The notes: generated from the sequence alone by a model not told the origin. DNA of 64,000 bases from Methanomassiliicoccus luminyensis B10 (GCF_000308215.1 NZ_CAJE01000021.1:62001-126000), one strand, 5' to 3'; counted from the first letter of the stretch, positions 34,837 to 43,509 are shown. Made by a program: numbers and translations.

Positions 34837-34959
34837 TCACTTTTTCTTCTTGGTGGTCTTGGCCGCCGGCGCGGGCGCTGCCTTGCTCTTGGTGCTGGCG
34901 ACGGCCTTGGCCGCGGGGGCTTCTTCCTTCTTGGCGCTGGTCTTGGTCTTGCATGCCAT
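34837..34959 (-). CDS. 40-residue Lys/Ala/Pro-rich basic protein
   Basis: The minus-strand frame from ATG 34959 encodes MACKTKTSAKKEEAPAAKAV followed by 20 similar residues, ending in four lysines. Composition resembles histone H1 tails: only Ala, Lys, Pro, Thr, Ser, Glu, Val and one Cys. GGAG lies about 12 bases upstream, and GTTAAATCC at 35006-35014 fits a TATA box. A GAGAG/CTCTC hairpin follows the stop. It may bind nucleic acid; no family is recognised and expression is unproven. Confidence 0.55.
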   Translation of the reverse strand: MACKTKTSAKKEEAPAAKAVASTKSKAAPAPAAKTTKKKK

Positions 34960-35005
34960 TATTATACACTTCTCCTTTGCGAGAGAGAATAGCGGGACCC
35001 TTTTT

Positions 35006-35014
35006 GGATTTAAC
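35006..35014 (-). promoter_or_regulatory. TATA box of the Lys-rich small gene
   Basis: GTTAAATCC on the minus strand, preceded by the AT-rich ACAATA; places transcription start near 34984, leaving a leader with GGAG. Confidence 0.4.
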
Positions 35015-35088
35015 TATTGTTTGTAGTCAGATGAGACGGGAACAGAATCGGAAATCTATTTGTCGGAGCCCCGCTTAGTGGTGGCCGC

Positions 35089-35628
35089 ATGGACGTCAGG
35101 CTGTACGTTTACGACGAGGACCAGTGCGATCCCAAGAAGTGCACCGGGAAGAAGCTGGTGCGCTTCAAGCTGGCTCAAGAGGTGCCGTCCCTGAGGCGAG
35201 TGCCGTACGGGGCCGTCGTGCTCACGCCGTTCTCGCAGAAGTCCATCTCCCGCGAGGACGCCGGCAAGGCCCAGGCGCACGGCCTGCTGGTGATGGACAT
35301 GTCCTGGAACAGCATCGAGGGGTTCCCCAAGCTCCGGGGCGACCTCCAGCAGCGTGCCCTGCCGTACATGCTCGCCGCCAACCCGGTGAACTGGGGCAAG
35401 CCGTTCAAGCTGTCCAGCGTGGAGGCGCTGGCCGCGTCCCTCTACATCATGGGGTACAAGGATCAGGCCCGGGCGATCCTCTCCAAGTTCTCGTGGGGGG
35501 AGCAGTTCCTGAAGCTGAACCAGGAGCCCCTGGACCGCTACTCCGAAGTGGAGACCAGCGCCGAGGTGGTGCGGATCCAGATGGAATATGTGCCGCCGGA
35601 GCGGCCGGAAAAGGGCGAGGAAAAGTAG
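35089..35628 (+). CDS. tsr3: Tsr3-type rRNA aminocarboxypropyltransferase
   Basis: 179 residues. Family signatures: DEDQCDPKKCTGKKL near the N-terminus, VMDMSWNS (usually LDCSW), RALPYMLAANPVNWGKP, and FSWGEQFLKLN near the C-terminus. Tsr3 transfers the aminocarboxypropyl group of SAM to a hypermodified uridine of small-subunit rRNA. Full length for an archaeal member. Confidence 0.93.
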   Translation: MDVRLYVYDEDQCDPKKCTGKKLVRFKLAQEVPSLRRVPYGAVVLTPFSQKSISREDAGKAQAHGLLVMDMSWNSIEGFPKLRGDLQQRALPYMLAANPVNWGKPFKLSSVEALAASLYIMGYKDQARAILSKFSWGEQFLKLNQEPLDRYSEVETSAEVVRIQMEYVPPERPEKGEEK

Positions 35629-35708
35629 TTGCACCCCCTCGCTCCAATATATTCGAGCGCCATTTTCGAGAACCCCCGGGTTACGTTGATATGGTGGGTC
35701 GACGTGGC

Positions 35709-35734
35709 CTGATTGCAGTCGAAATGGCAATCAG
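35709..35734. repeat. Perfect inverted repeat upstream of mcm
   Basis: CTGATTGC and GCAATCAG (8-bp arms) flank a 10-nt loop, between the tsr3 stop and the mcm TATA box. It may be the tsr3 terminator or an operator for mcm. Confidence 0.4.
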
Positions 35735-35765
35735 CCAGATTGGCGTTGGCCGGCGATAGAACGTA

Positions 35766-35773
35766 TCATATAC
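35766..35773 (+). promoter_or_regulatory. TATA box of mcm
   Basis: TCATATAC about 50 nt upstream of the GTG at 35821; the leader includes GCGAGGAAAAG directly before the start. Confidence 0.5.
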
Positions 35774-35820
35774 GGACAATCGGTTAACGGAAGGCTCTGC
35801 GGAGAGTTGGCGAGGAAAAG

Positions 35821-38800
35821 GTGGAAGGTTTGCCCAGCGAAGACATGGACCATGAGGACACCGCGGTCAACAGCATTCCCCAGGAGAACCAGTACGGGGA
35901 TGAGCAGCGCCGCAAGGACGTTGACGTCAGCATGGTCTCCAAGTGGGAAGCGTTCTTCCAGGGCACCGAGTACATGCAGAAGGTCCGCGAGGTAGCGGAC
36001 CTGTACCCCGACGTCCGGAGCATAGTGGTGGTGTACGCCGACCTCGACCGCTTCGACGCCGACCTGGCCAAGTACCTCCTGGACCACCCCGACCTCGCCC
36101 TCCTGGCCGGCAAGCAGGCCATCAAGAATCTCATGCACCAGGAGATGCGCAAGGCCGAGATCAACCTCCGCATCATCGAGCTCCCCAGGGACTCCCGGGT
36201 GGAGATCCGCGACCTCCGGGCCAAGCACGTCGGCAAGATGGTCTCGGTGGAGGGCCTGGTGCGCAAGGCCACCGAGGTGCGGCCGAAGATCACCGATGCC
36301 TTGTTCCAGTGCATGCGCTGCGGGCACGTCATCAAGGAGCAGCAGGAAGGCCTGTTCTTCAAGGAGCCGATGGAGTGCTACAAGGAGCAGGAGGGCTGCG
36401 GGCGGTCGGCCGGAACGACCAAGTTCAAGCTGTTGACCGAGGAGAGCCGCTTCGTGGACACCCAGAAGGTGGAGGTCCAGGAGAGCCCCGAGGGGCTGAG
36501 GGGCGGGGCTCAACCGGAAAGACTGACCGGTTACCTCGAGGACGATGCTGCCGGCTCTGTTGCCCCGGGGGACCGCATCACCCTGAACGGCATCCTGCGC
36601 TCCGTGCAGAAGGGGCAGCCCAACAAGTCAACGCTGTTCGACATCAACCTCGACGTCATCTCGGCCGAATCGCAGCGGCACGAGTACGAGGAGATCAACA
36701 TCACCCCGGAGGACGAGGCCAAGATCATCGAGGCGGCGCGCTCCCCCGGCCTGTTCAGGAACATCATCGCTTCCATATCCCCGACCATCTTCGGCTACGA
36801 CACCGAGAAGGAATCCCTCGCATTGCAGCTGTTCGGCGGCGTCCCCAAGAACCTGGACGACGGGACGCGCATCAGGGGTGATATCCACATCCTGCTGGTC
36901 GGAGATCCGGGTGTGGCCAAGTGCGTGGTCGGCGATACCGAGGTCGTCATGGTCGGCGGGCCGGCCCGCAAGATCAAGGACATCGTGGACGAGGGCTTGA
37001 GGAACGGCAAGGTCGAGGAGGTGGACGACGGCGTGTCCGCCGCGGTGGACCTGTCGGTGCTGACCTTCACCGCCCGCGGCAGGATGGAGGCCGGAAAGGC
37101 GGTCCGGGTGTGGAAGAGGACCTCTCCGAAGACCATGATCAAGGTCACCACCGCCGGGGGGCGCACCGTGACGGTGACGCCGACGCACCGCCTGTTCCTG
37201 CAGAACGTGGTGAGGATCAGGGCGGTGCCGGTGACCGACATCAAGGTCGGCTATCACATCGCCGTTTCCGCTGGACCTTTCGAGCCATGGGACCACAGCA
37301 ACCTGGGGGGAGGGTGCGGCCTGGACTTCGACGAGGTGGTGTCGAAGGAGGAGGTGCCCGCGGCGGAGGAGTGGGTGTACGACCTGGAGGTCGAGGACAG
37401 CCACAACTTCGTCACCAACGGCATACTGTCGCACAACAGCCAGATGCTGAGGTACATGTCCCGCCTGGCCCCGAGGGGCATATACGCGTCCGGCAAGTCG
37501 TCATCGGCGGCCGGTCTTTGCGTCGCGCCCGAGACCACTATCATCGTGAACGGGAGGCCGGTCCCCATCGGGGAGTTCGTGGAGACCCGCATGAAGGCTC
37601 CAGTGGAAGTGAAGCCCTCTCAGTGGGAGGAAAGGGTCGACGGCCAGTATAGAATTGCGACAATGTCGGACATGCGCCAGACACAGAAAAAGGTGCTGTC
37701 CATGTGGCGCATCAAGACCCCTTCATTTCTTGTGGAACTCATAGAATCTTCGGGAATGCGGCTGACGCTCACCCCAGAGACAAAAGTGTGGACCAAGCCA
37801 GATGGGGTAAATGAGGGGTGGCAGAAGGCGTCAGACATCAGGGAAGGCCAGGCGATCCTGGTGCGGGACCCCGGCTCCGACGTCTTCCGGTGGAGCGAGG
37901 TGAGTTCTACAGGCAAAAAGAGCGCCGATCTGCCGCCGTTCGTGTACGATCTCACTGTCGAGGACAGTCACTCCTTCCTCGCCAACGGCTTCGTGGTGCA
38001 CAACACCGCCGCCGCGGTGAAGGACGATTTCGGCGAGGGAAGATGGACCCTGGAGGCCGGCGCGCTGGTCCTCGCGGACAAGGGGATGGCTTGCATAGAG
38101 GAGAACCAGCCCGTCCTGACGAACCACGGCTTCAAGGCAATAAAGGAAGTGAGGCCGGGCGACCAGATCATCAACTTCGACGGTGGCTACCACGTTGCCA
38201 CCGTCAAGAGGCTTATAAAAAAAGGGCTCAAGGAAACCATCAAGCTCTACCTGTACAGCGGTGACATCATCGAGTGCACTCCCGATCACAGGATACTGAC
38301 AGGCGAGGGCTGGAAGGAGGCCGGTGAACTCTGTTCCACGGACGCCATCAAGGTGCCTGCCGACTATCGCTGGCCCATTGTCGTCCGCAAGGACGCCGTG
38401 GAAAAGGGATTTATCCACGGCTTCGCGCTGTGTGATATATACACTAACGAAAGGTCCATCAAGAACGGGCTTGGATTCTCTTGTGCCTCAAAAAATGAGG
38501 GTCGGGCAAGATATGTACTAGATCTTCTCGAACGGCACTACGATATCAAGACCGTGTCAGAAACACTGCGAAAGGCAAGAAGGACCTTCATCAGGGGAAG
38601 AGAGGTCAACTGGTCGGAGAGCACCAGCTACCAGTTCAGCTCGGCCCCGTTAAAGAAAGACGTAATGTCACTTTTCCATAAGGATCACATCGACCTGGAG
38701 GACCGTGACTATTGCCTGGGCTTCCTAGCTGGCGTCCTTAGTACCGATTGCTGCACCTCGCACAAGCAGGGCACCTATGGGACCAAGCATATAATCGACA

Positions 38801-41352
38801 TTGGTGTAGGCAGAAGGAAGTACGGTCCTGGATGGACCGAACGGAAGCAGCGCTTGCTCATGGCGCTGTTCCAGAGCTTCGGCATCATGGCCGTCAAGCG
38901 GAGGAGGAAGGTCCAGATTCACTCCATGGACAGCTACAATCGAGCGGTCGAGCTTATCGGACCCCTAGTGGTCGGTAAGAACAGGAGCAAACTCTATCCC
39001 GTGGAGGCCAAGTCCAGGATCAGCTCCTACGATACCTGGCTGGACGGCGAATACGTCGACTGGCTGGCATCGGTCAAGTTCAATACTAGCAAGACAGTGA
39101 AGTTGGGGTTGCACTCCAGGATTTACAGGGCCACCAATAAAAGAAAGGTGACCACGACCCTGATGGAGACCCTGCGGCCTCATTGGAGCGAGATCACCAA
39201 TGAGCCGTTCAGAGATCCGTCCAAGAACTACCTGTTGAACCCGGTGACCCGCATAGAGCCTGGAGGTCTCAGGCCAGTCTATGACCTCATCATCAACGGA
39301 GAGCCCAACTTCCTCCTGTCCGGAGGCATCGTTCACAACTGCATCGATGAGCTCGACAAGATGACCGATCAGGACCGTTCGTCGATGCACGAGGCCATGG
39401 AGTCTCAATGCTACGACGATCAAACTGAGATCTTGACCAATATTGGCTGGAAATACTTTAAGGATCTGGACGAGGAGGACCTTGTAGCGTCTCTCACTAA
39501 AGATGGAGAGCTAAGGTTCGTCAAGCCGACCAAGTACATCGAGACGTACTACGACGGGGACATGTATTACATACAGGGGAGGCAGGTTGATCTGGCTATC
39601 TCCCCAAACCACAAGCTGTACGTCTCGATCCACCAGCGGGCCGATGAGTGGCAGCCGTTCAAGCTTCGCAGGATGGATGAGATTCCTCTGCAGAAGATGC
39701 TCAAATTCAAAAGGAACGCCTCGTGGCAGGGCCGCGAGGCGGACACGTTCCGCCTGCCTTCGGTTCTCAAGCTCGGGAACCAGGCGCGGGTGGGCCGGAT
39801 AGCCAAGAGATCCACCCCCATGGATGATTGGCTGGAATTTCTGGGCTATTTCCTGTCAGAGGGCAGCGTGCAGAGGCTGAACGGCGTCCCATTTAGGGTC
39901 CACATTACTCAAACGAAGAGCGAAGAGAAAATCCGCAAAATAGACGCCTGCCTATCTCGCCTTGGCTATACATACTCCTACGATGGGCATAATTTTGCCA
40001 TATCGGACAAGCAGCTGGCATCCTATCTGGCAAAGCTTGACTATTGCCACCAAAAATTCATTCCGAGAGAATTCCTCGAGCTGTCACCCAGGCAGTTGTT
40101 GATCATATTCGAAGCCATGATGCTGGGGGACGGCCACTTCAATGAAAGGACCGGGCATAGTGTCTATGGTACTTCGTCGAAGCGATTAGCTGACGATCTC
40201 CAGGAACTGGCCCTGAAAATAGGTGTTTCAGCCAATATAACGGTTAGAGTGCCAGGAAGATATGTGGCCGATCTGAGAGGTCAGAACATCACCTACAGTG
40301 TTCCGCATTACTCTGTATCGTTCATCGATGGTTACCGGCGTAGCATGAACCAGCCGATGATCAACTGTGGCAGGCGAAGAAACATCACCAAGGGCCATTA
40401 CGCTGGCAAGATATTTTGCGTTGAAGTTCCGGATCACATAATCTATGTCCGTCGAAATGGAAAGCCGGTGTGGTGCGGCAATAGCGTTTCGGTGGCCAAG
40501 GCCGGCATCACCGCCACCTTGCAATGCCGCTGCTCCCTGCTGGGTGCCGCAAACCCCAAGTACGGCCGCTTCGAGGAGCATCAGTACATTGCCGACCAGA
40601 TCAACATGCCCCCGGCGCTGCTGTCGAGGTTCGATCTCATATTTGCCATGACCGACAAGCCATCGGCGGAGAAGGACGCCAACATCACCGCGCACATCCT
40701 CAAGTCACACCGGCGCGGCCAGGTGCGAAAATATGAGGACCCCGCAGCACTGGTAGGGGTGGACGGGGAAAAGATCCTGAGCGACACCACCGCAATGCTC
40801 CCGGTCTTCGACCGGGACTTCTTCCGCAAGTACGTAGCGTACTCGAAGAAAATCAACCCAGTGATGAACGATGAAGCGGTGAAGTTGATCTCCGACTACT
40901 ACCTGAAGATCAGGAAGCAGGGGGAGGGCGAGGGCGCCTCCGTTCCGATAACCGCCAGGCAGCTGGAGGCGTTCGTTCGCCTGTCGGAGGCATCGGCGAG
41001 GGCAAGGCTTTCGCGCGTGGTGGAGGCTGATGACGCCGCCCGTGCCGTCCGCGTGGTGGAGTACTACCTCAGAAAGATCGCCGGCGAGGGGGACAAGCTG
41101 GACTTCGACATCATCGCCACCGGCACCAGCCACTCCCAGAGGGAGCAGATCGGGATACTGAAGAAGCTGATCTCCCAGCTGAGCAAGGATGCCGACCCCC
41201 GGAAGGGCGTCAGCGCGGAGGAGCTGTTCAAGGCGGCCGGCTCGGAGGGCATAGCCGAGGACCGCGCGAAGACCCTTATAAAGAGGCTAAGTCAGAGCGG
41301 GGAAGTTTATTCACCCTCCAACGGCTATTACAAGCTCGCCTCGGAGGGATGA
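35821..41352 (+). CDS. mcm: MCM replicative helicase precursor containing four inteins
   Basis: An uninterrupted 1843-codon frame. Removing four inteins (172, 162, 416 and 358 residues) leaves a 735-residue MCM. The N-terminal domain has a zinc motif starting at Cys164 (CMRCGHV). The AAA+ core reads GDPGVAK-S (Walker A, split by intein 1), KSSSAAGL-TAAA (split by intein 2), GMA-CIDELDKM (Walker B, split by intein 3), and AMESQ-SVSVAKAGI (split by intein 4). Then come GAANPKYGRF and the arginine finger LLSRFDLIF, with a C-terminal winged helix. The GTG start has GAGG upstream. All four must splice to give active helicase. Confidence 0.96.
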   Translation: MEGLPSEDMDHEDTAVNSIPQENQYGDEQRRKDVDVSMVSKWEAFFQGTEYMQKVREVADLYPDVRSIVVVYADLDRFDADLAKYLLDHPDLALLAGKQAIKNLMHQEMRKAEINLRIIELPRDSRVEIRDLRAKHVGKMVSVEGLVRKATEVRPKITDALFQCMRCGHVIKEQQEGLFFKEPMECYKEQEGCGRSAGTTKFKLLTEESRFVDTQKVEVQESPEGLRGGAQPERLTGYLEDDAAGSVAPGDRITLNGILRSVQKGQPNKSTLFDINLDVISAESQRHEYEEINITPEDEAKIIEAARSPGLFRNIIASISPTIFGYDTEKESLALQLFGGVPKNLDDGTRIRGDIHILLVGDPGVAKCVVGDTEVVMVGGPARKIKDIVDEGLRNGKVEEVDDGVSAAVDLSVLTFTARGRMEAGKAVRVWKRTSPKTMIKVTTAGGRTVTVTPTHRLFLQNVVRIRAVPVTDIKVGYHIAVSAGPFEPWDHSNLGGGCGLDFDEVVSKEEVPAAEEWVYDLEVEDSHNFVTNGILSHNSQMLRYMSRLAPRGIYASGKSSSAAGLCVAPETTIIVNGRPVPIGEFVETRMKAPVEVKPSQWEERVDGQYRIATMSDMRQTQKKVLSMWRIKTPSFLVELIESSGMRLTLTPETKVWTKPDGVNEGWQKASDIREGQAILVRDPGSDVFRWSEVSSTGKKSADLPPFVYDLTVEDSHSFLANGFVVHNTAAAVKDDFGEGRWTLEAGALVLADKGMACIEENQPVLTNHGFKAIKEVRPGDQIINFDGGYHVATVKRLIKKGLKETIKLYLYSGDIIECTPDHRILTGEGWKEAGELCSTDAIKVPADYRWPIVVRKDAVEKGFIHGFALCDIYTNERSIKNGLGFSCASKNEGRARYVLDLLERHYDIKTVSETLRKARRTFIRGREVNWSESTSYQFSSAPLKKDVMSLFHKDHIDLEDRDYCLGFLAGVLSTDCCTSHKQGTYGTKHIIDIGVGRRKYGPGWTERKQRLLMALFQSFGIMAVKRRRKVQIHSMDSYNRAVELIGPLVVGKNRSKLYPVEAKSRISSYDTWLDGEYVDWLASVKFNTSKTVKLGLHSRIYRATNKRKVTTTLMETLRPHWSEITNEPFRDPSKNYLLNPVTRIEPGGLRPVYDLIINGEPNFLLSGGIVHNCIDELDKMTDQDRSSMHEAMESQCYDDQTEILTNIGWKYFKDLDEEDLVASLTKDGELRFVKPTKYIETYYDGDMYYIQGRQVDLAISPNHKLYVSIHQRADEWQPFKLRRMDEIPLQKMLKFKRNASWQGREADTFRLPSVLKLGNQARVGRIAKRSTPMDDWLEFLGYFLSEGSVQRLNGVPFRVHITQTKSEEKIRKIDACLSRLGYTYSYDGHNFAISDKQLASYLAKLDYCHQKFIPREFLELSPRQLLIIFEAMMLGDGHFNERTGHSVYGTSSKRLADDLQELALKIGVSANITVRVPGRYVADLRGQNITYSVPHYSVSFIDGYRRSMNQPMINCGRRRNITKGHYAGKIFCVEVPDHIIYVRRNGKPVWCGNSVSVAKAGITATLQCRCSLLGAANPKYGRFEEHQYIADQINMPPALLSRFDLIFAMTDKPSAEKDANITAHILKSHRRGQVRKYEDPAALVGVDGEKILSDTTAMLPVFDRDFFRKYVAYSKKINPVMNDEAVKLISDYYLKIRKQGEGEGASVPITARQLEAFVRLSEASARARLSRVVEADDAARAVRVVEYYLRKIAGEGDKLDFDIIATGTSHSQREQIGILKKLISQLSKDADPRKGVSAEELFKAAGSEGIAEDRAKTLIKRLSQSGEVYSPSNGYYKLASEG
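36922..37437 (+). other. MCM intein 1 (mini-intein, Walker A site)
   Basis: 172 residues (MCM residues 368-539) inserted between Lys and Ser of GDPGVAKS. Starts CVVGDTEVV; block B is TVTPTHRLF with its His; ends in GILSHN, with Ser as the first C-extein residue. No LAGLIDADG endonuclease domain, so it cannot home by itself. Confidence 0.93.
37519..38004 (+). other. MCM intein 2 (mini-intein, pre-sensor 1 hairpin site)
   Basis: 162 residues (MCM residues 567-728) between KSSSAAGL and TAAA. Starts CVAPETTII; ends GFVVHN followed by Thr. Block B reads TLTPETKVW, with Thr where the conserved His is expected. No endonuclease domain. Confidence 0.92.
38092..39339 (+). mobile_element. MCM intein 3 (Walker B site, endonuclease-containing)
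   Basis: 416 residues (MCM residues 758-1173) between GMA and CIDELDKM. Starts CIEENQPVL; block B TPDHRIL; ends GGIVHN followed by Cys. A LAGLIDADG-like motif FLAGVLSTD is clear, but a second equivalent is not (the nearest, WLASVKFN, is degenerate), so cleavage activity is doubtful. GC is lower than in the exteins. Confidence 0.92.
39409..40482 (+). mobile_element. MCM intein 4 (sensor 1-proximal site, endonuclease-containing)
   Basis: 358 residues (MCM residues 1197-1554) between AMESQ and SVSVAKAG. Starts CYDDQTEIL; block B SPNHKLYV. Two LAGLIDADG motifs, FLGYFLSEGSV and EAMMLGDGHF, keep their acidic residues, so the homing endonuclease may be active. It ends VWCGN before Ser: the usual penultimate His is Gly. 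GC is lower than in the exteins. Confidence 0.92.
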
Positions 41353-41356
41353 ACTC

Positions 41357-41650
41357 ATGATAACGCTGAGGATGCACCGATGCGGCAAGGACCTGGTCCT
41401 AGCCGCCGCTGACAAGGACCTGCTCAACCACAAGTTCGCCGAGGGAGAGCTCCGCCTGGACGTGCGCAAGGAGTTCTACGAGGGCGAGGACGCCTCGGAG
41501 GAGATGCTCCTCAACCGCCTGTCCATGTGCACCGTGGCCAACCTGGTGGGCGAGGAAACGGTCGGTCTGGCCATCAAGCATAGCTATATCAACAGCGATT
41601 GCGTACTCACGATAGCTGGCGTTCCCCACGCCCAGCTGGCCAAGATGTAA
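41357..41650 (+). CDS. DUF424 family protein
   Basis: 97 residues of the archaeal DUF424 family: RMHRCGKDLVLAAADKDLL at the start, then CTVANLVGEETVGLAIK and VLTIAGVPHAQL. Its function is unknown, but it usually lies beside translation genes. Here it sits 4 bases after mcm and directly abuts nmd3, so the three are probably one transcript. Confidence 0.9.
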   Translation: MITLRMHRCGKDLVLAAADKDLLNHKFAEGELRLDVRKEFYEGEDASEEMLLNRLSMCTVANLVGEETVGLAIKHSYINSDCVLTIAGVPHAQLAKM

Positions 41651-42679
41651 ATGTTCTGCGTTAAGTGCGGCAAGGAGGGGAGGACCTACGACTCCCTGTG
41701 CTCGGAGTGCTACCTGAGCAGCAACCGCTTCACCTCGGTGCCGGAATACCTCGATCTCACCATCTGCGCGCACTGCGACGAGTACTACGTGGACCGGAAG
41801 TGGAAGCACTACGACGCCGAGGAGGACGCCGTGCGCGACTTCGCCGAGGAGAGCCTCCTGCTGCGACATGACGCCCGGCTCCAGGTGCTGGAGACCGGCA
41901 TCGACAAGATGGACGCCAAGAACTACCGGGTGAAGATGCTGGCGCACCTCCTGCATGAGGACCTGGAGGTGCTGGAGGAGAACGACACCACCGTGCGGGT
42001 GAAGAGGGGAGTATGCCCAAAGTGCAACAAGATCCAGGGCAACTACTTCGAATCGATCGTCCAGGTACGCCCCACCGGCAAGCGCTTCTCCGATCAGGAG
42101 AAGGACGAGGTCCTGAGCCGCTCCATGAGGCACGTCGAGAACGTGGCCAAGGAGAGCAGGGAGGCCTTCATCGCCAAGGTGGCGCAGGCCCACGGAGGGT
42201 TCGACCTGTACGTGAGCACCATCGCGCTGGGGAAGACGCTCTCCCGGGACCTGGTATCAACGTACGGCGCGGAATACAAGGAGTCCTCCAGCCTGCAGGG
42301 GCAGAAGGACGGCCATGACATATACCGGGTCACGTACCTGGTGCGCCTTCCCCCCTATCGCGTCCGGGACATCGTTTCCATCCGCGACCGCCTGTACCTG
42401 GTGCACAGCACTGGCCCCCAGTCCGCTAAGCTCCGGGACCTCAAGAGCAACGAGTTCCTGGCGGTCCCGAACGTCGACCTCCGTGAGGTGAAGGTCGTGG
42501 GCACCAAGAGCGACGTGGTCGACGCCGTGGTCCTCTCCGAATCGGAGAGGGAGTTCCAGATCATGCACCCTACCACCTTCGCCACGGTGGAGATCAAGAA
42601 GCCCCGCAAGTTCGAGCGGACCGGCGACACCATCAAGGTGTTCCCCTACGAGGGCGAGCTATACTTCCTCGGCAACTGA
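41651..42679 (+). CDS. nmd3: Nmd3-like ribosome biogenesis protein
   Basis: 342 residues. N-terminal zinc binding sites FCVKCGKEG, CSECYLSS and ICAHCDEYYVDRKW, with a further CPKCNK near residue 118, match archaeal Nmd3. Eukaryotic Nmd3 is the 60S export adaptor; in archaea it is thought to act on the large subunit. The ATG follows the DUF424 stop with no gap. Confidence 0.92.
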   Translation: MFCVKCGKEGRTYDSLCSECYLSSNRFTSVPEYLDLTICAHCDEYYVDRKWKHYDAEEDAVRDFAEESLLLRHDARLQVLETGIDKMDAKNYRVKMLAHLLHEDLEVLEENDTTVRVKRGVCPKCNKIQGNYFESIVQVRPTGKRFSDQEKDEVLSRSMRHVENVAKESREAFIAKVAQAHGGFDLYVSTIALGKTLSRDLVSTYGAEYKESSSLQGQKDGHDIYRVTYLVRLPPYRVRDIVSIRDRLYLVHSTGPQSAKLRDLKSNEFLAVPNVDLREVKVVGTKSDVVDAVVLSESEREFQIMHPTTFATVEIKKPRKFERTGDTIKVFPYEGELYFLGN

Positions 42680-42685
42680 GCCTTA

Positions 42686-43423
42686 TCACCCGAACCGTTC
42701 CTTCACCAGGCGCTCGAAGTGCGCGCACGCCTCTTCCACGGCGTCCTTGCCGCCCTTGAACACCACCTTGTTGCCCTTGCTCCTCCACTCCAGCGAGGGG
42801 ATCGAGGCGATCCTGACGTCGTGCGCATGAACGACCTCCTGGAACAGCGGCTCCAGCATCGCCTCGCCCTGCCACACCGTCAGCTCCTTCTCGTAGTTCC
42901 CGCCGTCGGCGATCAGCGGCAGGATGTGCTCCCGAAACATCGGCACCAGCTCGTTGGGGAACCCTGGAAGGCAGAACACCGTCATGCCGCCCTTGGCGGC
43001 CTCGACGCCGCAGGCCGCGCCGGTAATGTTCTTCACCGCCCTCGCTCCGCGGGGGACCCGGGCCATGCGCCTGATGATGTCGTTCATGACGACCTTCCTG
43101 CCGCGCATCCTGGTCAGAGACTCCTCCAGCCACACTGCGGCCTCCTCGTCCACGTGAAGTTCCGTCCCCAGCCACGCCGCCACCGCTTCCCTGGTGATGT
43201 CGTCGAGCGTAGGTCCGAGACCCCCGGTCACCACCAGGAGCTGGATGCCGGAGGCCTCCGCGTGCCGCAGCGCGCCGACGATGGCGGCTTCATCGTCCCC
43301 GATCACCTGCAGCATCTCCACCCTCTCCCTCCTCGAGCGCACCATGCCTATCAGCTCGACAGGGTAGGGGTCGATCTCCCCGGTCAGCAGCTCGTCCCCG
43401 ATGTGCAGGATCCCGATCCTCAT
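42686..43423 (-). CDS. CinA N-terminal/MoaB-like domain protein
   Basis: 245 residues. ILHIGDELLTGEI, LLVVTGGLGPTLDDITREA (the MoCF-type binding loop) and MTVFCLPGFPNELVPMF are typical of COG1058/CinA. Only the N-terminal domain is present, with no nicotinamide-nucleotide amidase domain. Family members include ADP-ribose and FAD pyrophosphatases, so nucleotide hydrolysis is likely. It follows the ABC exporter genes on the same strand after a T-rich stretch. Confidence 0.88.
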   Translation of the reverse strand: MRIGILHIGDELLTGEIDPYPVELIGMVRSRRERVEMLQVIGDDEAAIVGALRHAEASGIQLLVVTGGLGPTLDDITREAVAAWLGTELHVDEEAAVWLEESLTRMRGRKVVMNDIIRRMARVPRGARAVKNITGAACGVEAAKGGMTVFCLPGFPNELVPMFREHILPLIADGGNYEKELTVWQGEAMLEPLFQEVVHAHDVRIASIPSLEWRSKGNKVVFKGGKDAVEEACAHFERLVKERFG

Positions 43424-43509
43424 ATCCGGCGCGCATCTTCATTCACCTGGATAAAATGAGCGCCGCCAGAGCAGCGGCCCCCGCCCGGGCCGGCATGGTG
43501 CGAAAAGGT

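Noticed and set aside
34623-35078. Plus-strand frames over the Lys-rich small gene, with apparent hydrophobic helices
   Set aside because: The hydrophobic stretches are the antisense of Lys/Ala codons; the minus-strand gene has RBS and promoter.
37440-40485. MCM frame possibly broken by a group I intron or an insertion sequence
   Set aside because: The reading frame is continuous through all insertions, each with intein block A, B, F and G motifs.
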